Part shown: one piece after another, positions 24,455-27,135 of the stretch
Layout: each line of letters opens with the position of its first letter
Position numbering within the stretch: the stretch's first letter is position 1
Origin: Flavobacteriaceae bacterium UBA6231
GTDB taxonomy: Bacteria > Bacteroidota > Bacteroidia > Flavobacteriales > Flavobacteriaceae
Length of the DNA stretch: 27,135 nt
Assembly (NCBI GenBank): GCA_002441545.1
Contig: DJWL01000081.1
Coordinates: forward strand, 1 to 27,135
Direction: 5' to 3'
Translations under genes and position numbers: made by a program
Notes under the pieces: generated by a model
What the model saw: the letters and a program-made list of their open reading frames with translations, nothing else
Database searches by the model: none
What the model was told of the DNA's origin: nothing

Positions 24455-24660
24455 TGATGACAAAATGATGACAGTTTGATGACAGCCTTATCCCTTATAA
24501 AATTGGGATTCTACGATTCTGTCATCGTTTCATCAAAAAAGTATGATTTGGTGAGGTGTTTTTCTTTTCATCAACGATTTTTAAGGGAAATGATGCATAA
24601 CCGCTCGTATTATCTGCAAACAGTACATTTCCATGTCATCGTTTCATCATCGTTTCATCG
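24455..24660. repeat. Iteron-like cluster, candidate replication or transfer origin
   Basis: Three copies of TGATGACA start at 24455, 24466 and 24477, exactly 11 bases apart. The complementary motif occurs as TGTCATCGTTTCATCA at 24530-24545 and again, identical over 16 bases, at 24634-24649. The second of these runs into two tandem 11-bp units of TCATCGTTTCA (24636-24646, 24647-24657). A small ATCCC/GGGAT inverted repeat sits at 24490-24494 and 24505-24509. Helical-turn spacing and inverted clusters between a primase gene and a helicase gene are what a replication origin would show; an oriT or operator role is also possible. Confidence 0.6.
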
Positions 24661-24665
24661 TTTTG

Positions 24666-25862
24666 CTAAGCTTCACCGAAATGCTCCATCAGAAAATCTT
24701 TAGTTATAGTATAATATCTTCCCTTAACATCAGTCAACCCCATGCCTCCATCCTGCCAGATCATTAATTTTCGGTAGGTCATTGAATTTTCTTGATTCGC
24801 CAGTTTCCAATCCTTTTTAATAATGTGTCTCAATTGAGTAAGATCCGTTTTGATACGGGTACAACTCAATAGCTGAAGGGCGTCTAGAGGGCATAAACGT
24901 ATTTCTTCTAACTCCAAGGTTTCCATGGCAATAAGAATAATACTAGCAAGTTCCTTCTCTACACGATTTCTGTTGTTCTGCATTAAGTTTTCCAAAGCTT
25001 TGGTCTTAATTTGTGAAGGCGAGAACCACATCCGGGTTTTATTGGGACTAATCAATTCTCGATGTTGCAAATGGTAGAGAAATGCAGCTATTTCAGATTC
25101 CAAATATTCTAGAAATCTTGTTTCCTCTTTTTTTAAAGAAGGTATCTTCAATACCCAAAAACGAGTTTCATTGTTATCTATCTTAATAAAGTTATCCTCG
25201 TTGTTACTACAAAGAATAAACTTTCCAAAGAACTCTACCTCTCTTTTGTCTTTCCCCTTAGCTTCTAGTTTATTGAAATTGGTTGTACTAAGGTATTTAA
25301 TCCGTTCTGTCAATTCTTCTTTATTGAAAAGCACTTCGTCTATACAGATTAAAAGCTTGTTGACCCAATCCACATTGAATTGGCTATTGAAGCTATCATT
25401 TGTTAAATAAGTCATATTATTTTCGAAAACCATCTTTAGCCATTTGAGAAACGTAGTCTTGCCTGTAGCCCGCTCTTTGGATACTAAACACAATATGGGC
25501 AGTATTTGAATGGGCTTTTTAAATAACAGCTGTAAGTAATCCAAACCTAAGTTCAACTGCTCCCCAAAAATATGCTCCAAAAGTTGTAGGGTATAGGAAT
25601 AATCACCTTTCTTAGGTTTGTGGGGTAACGGCGAATAAGTGTTATAGAAACCATGCCATTCACTCACAAAGTCCAAATGGCTTGGTAGGCATGTGAATCC
25701 ATCATATTTTTTGATTGTTCCAATAAAACTTCTTCCATGATCTTGTCGAATTGTCTCCAGTGTCCATGGCACAATAATTTTGTTAAAATGCCCAGCAATA
25801 GTTGGGACATGTACCAACTTATAATAGCACGTTCCCACTCGGATGTATGTGGTATCTTTCAT
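24666..25862 (-). CDS. Primase-helicase / VirE-like P-loop ATPase
   Basis: A 398-residue protein with an SF3-like helicase core. P-loop VSKERATGKTTF (about 127-138; K135), Walker B LLICIDEV (D175, E176), sensor-like FILCSNNED (about 216-223) and NNETRFWVL with a likely arginine finger at R234. The C-terminal part (about 300-398) looks like a winged-helix domain. The set matches the primase-helicase (DUF5906-like) proteins of Bacteroidota mobile elements, which unwind DNA at the element's origin. Its start overlaps the stop of the excisionase-like gene by 4 bases (ATGA), and the iteron region begins 5 bases after its stop. Confidence 0.82.
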   Translation of the reverse strand: MKDTTYIRVGTCYYKLVHVPTIAGHFNKIIVPWTLETIRQDHGRSFIGTIKKYDGFTCLPSHLDFVSEWHGFYNTYSPLPHKPKKGDYSYTLQLLEHIFGEQLNLGLDYLQLLFKKPIQILPILCLVSKERATGKTTFLKWLKMVFENNMTYLTNDSFNSQFNVDWVNKLLICIDEVLFNKEELTERIKYLSTTNFNKLEAKGKDKREVEFFGKFILCSNNEDNFIKIDNNETRFWVLKIPSLKKEETRFLEYLESEIAAFLYHLQHRELISPNKTRMWFSPSQIKTKALENLMQNNRNRVEKELASIILIAMETLELEEIRLCPLDALQLLSCTRIKTDLTQLRHIIKKDWKLANQENSMTYRKLMIWQDGGMGLTDVKGRYYTITKDFLMEHFGEA

Positions 25863-26158
25863 AATCCTGGTTTTCTATTCCGCAGAAGTTGTTCATTGAA
25901 CTGCACCTCTAAAAATTCATCAGATAGGTTGGGTTCTCCTAAAAGCCAGTTATCAATTTCTTCTTTACTGAAAAATAGTTGACGGATGTGCTTGTTTTTA
26001 CCTGTTGGTATGAGTTTTAACTGCGAGAGTTTGTAAATCTTACTCTTAGATAGACCTGTATATTTAACAAGGTCATCGATGTTGAATACTTTTTTGGTAT
26101 GTGAAAGCAGACCTTTGATATCCTGCAATAAGTCCACCACATTTTCTTGCTCATTCAT
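25859..26158 (-). CDS. Excisionase-like helix-turn-helix DNA-binding protein
   Basis: A 99-residue protein with a MerR/excisionase-type winged HTH (about 20-72): FNIDDLVKYTGLSKSKIYKLSQLKLIPTG, then a short wing and FFSKEEIDNWLLGEP. Proteins of this family sit next to replication genes in Bacteroidota integrative elements and steer excision or control the adjacent operon. It is the first gene of the excisionase, helicase, primase, mobC and relaxase series, and is translationally coupled to the helicase. An 18-bp perfect palindrome lies 27 bases upstream of its start codon, a plausible autoregulatory site. Confidence 0.82.
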   Translation of the reverse strand: MNEQENVVDLLQDIKGLLSHTKKVFNIDDLVKYTGLSKSKIYKLSQLKLIPTGKNKHIRQLFFSKEEIDNWLLGEPNLSDEFLEVQFNEQLLRNRKPGL

Positions 26159-26184
26159 AATCTTTGTATTAAGAATTAATAATG

Positions 26185-26202
26185 AGTAAAAGGCCTTTTA
26201 CT
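26185..26202. promoter_or_regulatory. 18-bp perfect palindrome upstream of the excisionase-like gene
   Basis: AGTAAAAGG-CCTTTTACT is a perfect dyad with no spacer, 26 bases from the start of the HTH gene (26158). TTGTACAG, part of the arm-type repeat, is found just upstream at 26207-26214. Together they suggest an operator for the element's own regulator. There is no T-run suited to a terminator, and the stem would have no loop. Confidence 0.5.
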
Positions 26203-26312
26203 ATGATTGTACAGGACAAACATATGACGGTAAATACAGTAAAAACAATAGAGAAATAACGATTGCTTTAGAATTGCTCTAAGTTTTCTTTATAAAAATT
26301 GAAGAAGTATAA

Positions 26313-26996
26313 CTATTGGTTGATACCTAATGCTTTAGAAATGTCCCTTCGCACATCATCATACTTACCTTCATGAGTGCTTGAACACCATTTTGAATAA
26401 CTTGAAGGAAGGGTGCTTGAATTAATTTCAGCGTCTTGAAACGTAAACCTTTCGGAGATGAGCATATTCAATGACTCTTTGGGTTTTGTGTCCATCCTAA
26501 AGATTCCGCCACGAATTATCAAATCCAAAAAAGTAAATAAAAATCGAATGTTTCCTGTTTGTTTGTTCTTTGGGGTTTCCCTTATTACAATTTTTTGATC
26601 TGCGGGTAGTCCATTAACCAGTCTAAGGAGGTTCTCAATATCATGACTGTCAAAACCAAAAAAAACGGTATCGATTTTTGATATAGACAATTGCAAAAAA
26701 GAAAAGCCTTGAATATTGCTTTTGAACAATACCTCAGATTTGAACCAAGTAATAACTAGTAATATTGACAAACTAAACAATAGTGTAATAAAAAGATAGC
26801 TTGCTATAATTTGCATTATGGAATAAGTCACGGTAGAGATTAAAAAATAAAGTGTTAATGGTATTATGCAAAATAATATCAAAACGAAAACGGAAAGTTT
26901 GTTTGTTGTTAACGAACCATGTCTTAGGCAGAGAAGTTTAAATTCCCTTCTGCTTTGATATAGCCAACTTGCCAATATTTCACCTAATCGTTCCAT
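26313..26996 (-). CDS. Membrane protein of unknown function at the element's right end
   Basis: A 227-residue protein if started at the Met at 26996 (MERLGEILASWLYQSRREF). A longer frame begins at 27083, but its extra 29 residues would be encoded across the arm-type repeat and into the terminator hairpin, so the shorter start is preferred. Two adjacent membrane helices (about 33-58 and 62-82 from this start) are followed by a soluble C-terminal half containing FFGFDSHDIENLLRLVNGLPADQ and RFLFTFLDLIIRGGIF. I do not recognise the family. Being the outermost gene, it could be regulatory, an exclusion factor or a helper of mating, but nothing in the sequence decides this. Confidence 0.6.
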   Translation of the reverse strand: MERLGEILASWLYQSRREFKLLCLRHGSLTTNKLSVFVLILFCIIPLTLYFLISTVTYSIMQIIASYLFITLLFSLSILLVITWFKSEVLFKSNIQGFSFLQLSISKIDTVFFGFDSHDIENLLRLVNGLPADQKIVIRETPKNKQTGNIRFLFTFLDLIIRGGIFRMDTKPKESLNMLISERFTFQDAEINSSTLPSSYSKWCSSTHEGKYDDVRRDISKALGINQ

Positions 26997-27037
26997 ATCA
27001 TAAAGATAAGAATAAATGAAAACAAAAGAAAGAGTAA

Positions 27038-27059
27038 TTGTTGTACAGATGTTGTACTG
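27038..27059. repeat. Right copy of 22-bp subterminal repeat (probable integrase arm sites)
   Basis: Exact copy of 4110-4131, same orientation, with TGTTGTAC boxes at 27039-27046 and 27050-27057. It is 52 bases from the right tRNA repeat; the left copy is 116 bases from the end of the left tRNA fragment. Unequal arm distances are normal for tyrosine-integrase attachment sites. Confidence 0.65.
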
Positions 27060-27072
27060 GTGTAAAAAAAGA

Positions 27073-27098
27073 AAACCTTTCAATCTCTTGAAAGGCTT
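27073..27098 (-). terminator. Element-borne terminator downstream of tRNA-Met
   Basis: On the minus strand AAGCCTTTCAA pairs with TTGAAAGGTTT across a GAGA loop (11 bp with one G·U), followed by TCTTTTTTT. It begins 13 bases after the tRNA 3' end and replaces the original terminator now stranded at 3917-3949. Confidence 0.75.
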
Positions 27099-27110
27099 GT
27101 CTTTGTTGAC

Positions 27111-27135
27111 GTGGTCCCACCTGGGCTCGAACCAG
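27111..27135 (-). tRNA. 3' end of tRNA-Met(CAU), remainder beyond window; right attachment site
   Basis: Matches the tRNA 3' half seen at 3952-3976 base for base: acceptor strand TGGGACC, discriminator A and T-arm CCTGG-TTCGAGC-CCAGG on the minus strand. The window stops inside the T arm. Because the tRNA is read leftward into the element, the intact gene should lie to the right. The anticodon is inferred from the longer left copy. Confidence 0.65.

Larger units (their letters stand above)
3952..27135. mobile_element. Integrative mobilizable element carrying a fructan utilization locus, integrated in tRNA-Met
   Basis: Bounded by a direct repeat of the tRNA-Met 3' end (3952-3976 and 27111-27135; start-to-start distance 23,159 bases). 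Layout from left: att, arm-type repeat, integrase (4147-5355), ATPase (5409-6599), fructan locus (6799-21680), small coiled-coil protein, relaxase, MobC, Toprim primase, iteron region, primase-helicase, excisionase-like HTH, membrane protein, arm-type repeat, terminator, att. It has integration, excision, replication-like and mobilization genes but no visible type IV secretion or coupling protein, so transfer would need a helper element. Boundaries depend on the right repeat continuing past the window edge. Confidence 0.82.

Noticed and set aside
24455..24660. CRISPR-like array
   Set aside because: Repeat units are 8-16 bp with 11-bp spacing and inverted clusters, with no unique spacers and no cas genes; an iteron region fits better.
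26997..27083. N-terminal 29-residue extension of the right-end membrane protein
   Set aside because: It would be encoded by the duplicated arm-type repeat and the terminator hairpin; the internal Met at 26996 is a better start.

Overview
The window is AT-rich DNA from a member of the Bacteroidota, most likely a marine-type Flavobacteriaceae. Evidence for this: a SusC/SusD pair, a hybrid two-component regulator, Bacteroidota-type tyrosine recombinases, weak or absent Shine-Dalgarno signals, and a TTG-N19-TAnnTTT-type promoter candidate.

The main structure is an integrated mobile element of about 23.2 kb, from 3952 to the right edge. A 25-bp direct repeat occurs at 3952-3976 and 27111-27135, where the window stops. 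It is the 3' end of an elongator tRNA-Met(CAU) gene read on the minus strand. The left copy is a truncated tRNA remnant, and the intact gene should begin just past the right edge. Just inside each end lies the same 22-bp sequence containing two TGTTGTAC boxes, which look like integrase arm sites. The element carries a tyrosine integrase (4147-5355) at the left end. At the right end it has an excisionase-like HTH protein, a primase-helicase, a Toprim primase, a MobC-like protein, a short relaxase and a small coiled-coil membrane protein. No type IV secretion genes are visible, so it looks like an integrative mobilizable element (IME) that depends on a helper for mating.

The cargo between integrase and mobilization genes is a complete fructan utilization locus on the minus strand (6799-21680). 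It encodes a fructose-type hybrid two-component sensor, an MFS sugar porter, GH32, SusC, SusD, a surface glycan-binding lipoprotein, a second GH32 and fructokinase. Fructan would be bound and cut at the surface, imported through SusC/D, trimmed to fructose by GH32, carried into the cytoplasm by the MFS porter and phosphorylated by the kinase. The sensor would detect periplasmic fructose and switch the operon on. The gene content matches the levan/inulin locus known from Bacteroides thetaiotaomicron. An AAA+ ATPase/DUF4143 gene sits between the integrase and the fructan locus.

The flank at 1-3951 is a patchwork accessory region: a DUF2971 protein, a 49-aa PspC protein, another intact tyrosine recombinase, a PD-(D/E)XK nuclease resembling the PGN_0703 family, several terminator hairpins, and two short remnants of integrase 3' ends. 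This suggests repeated insertion and loss of mobile DNA next to this tRNA.

Features with possible regulatory or replication roles include an 11-bp iteron cluster between the two replication genes (24455-24660), a pair of 14-bp direct repeats upstream of the fructan operon (18748-18783), and an 18-bp perfect palindrome upstream of the excisionase-like gene (26185-26202).
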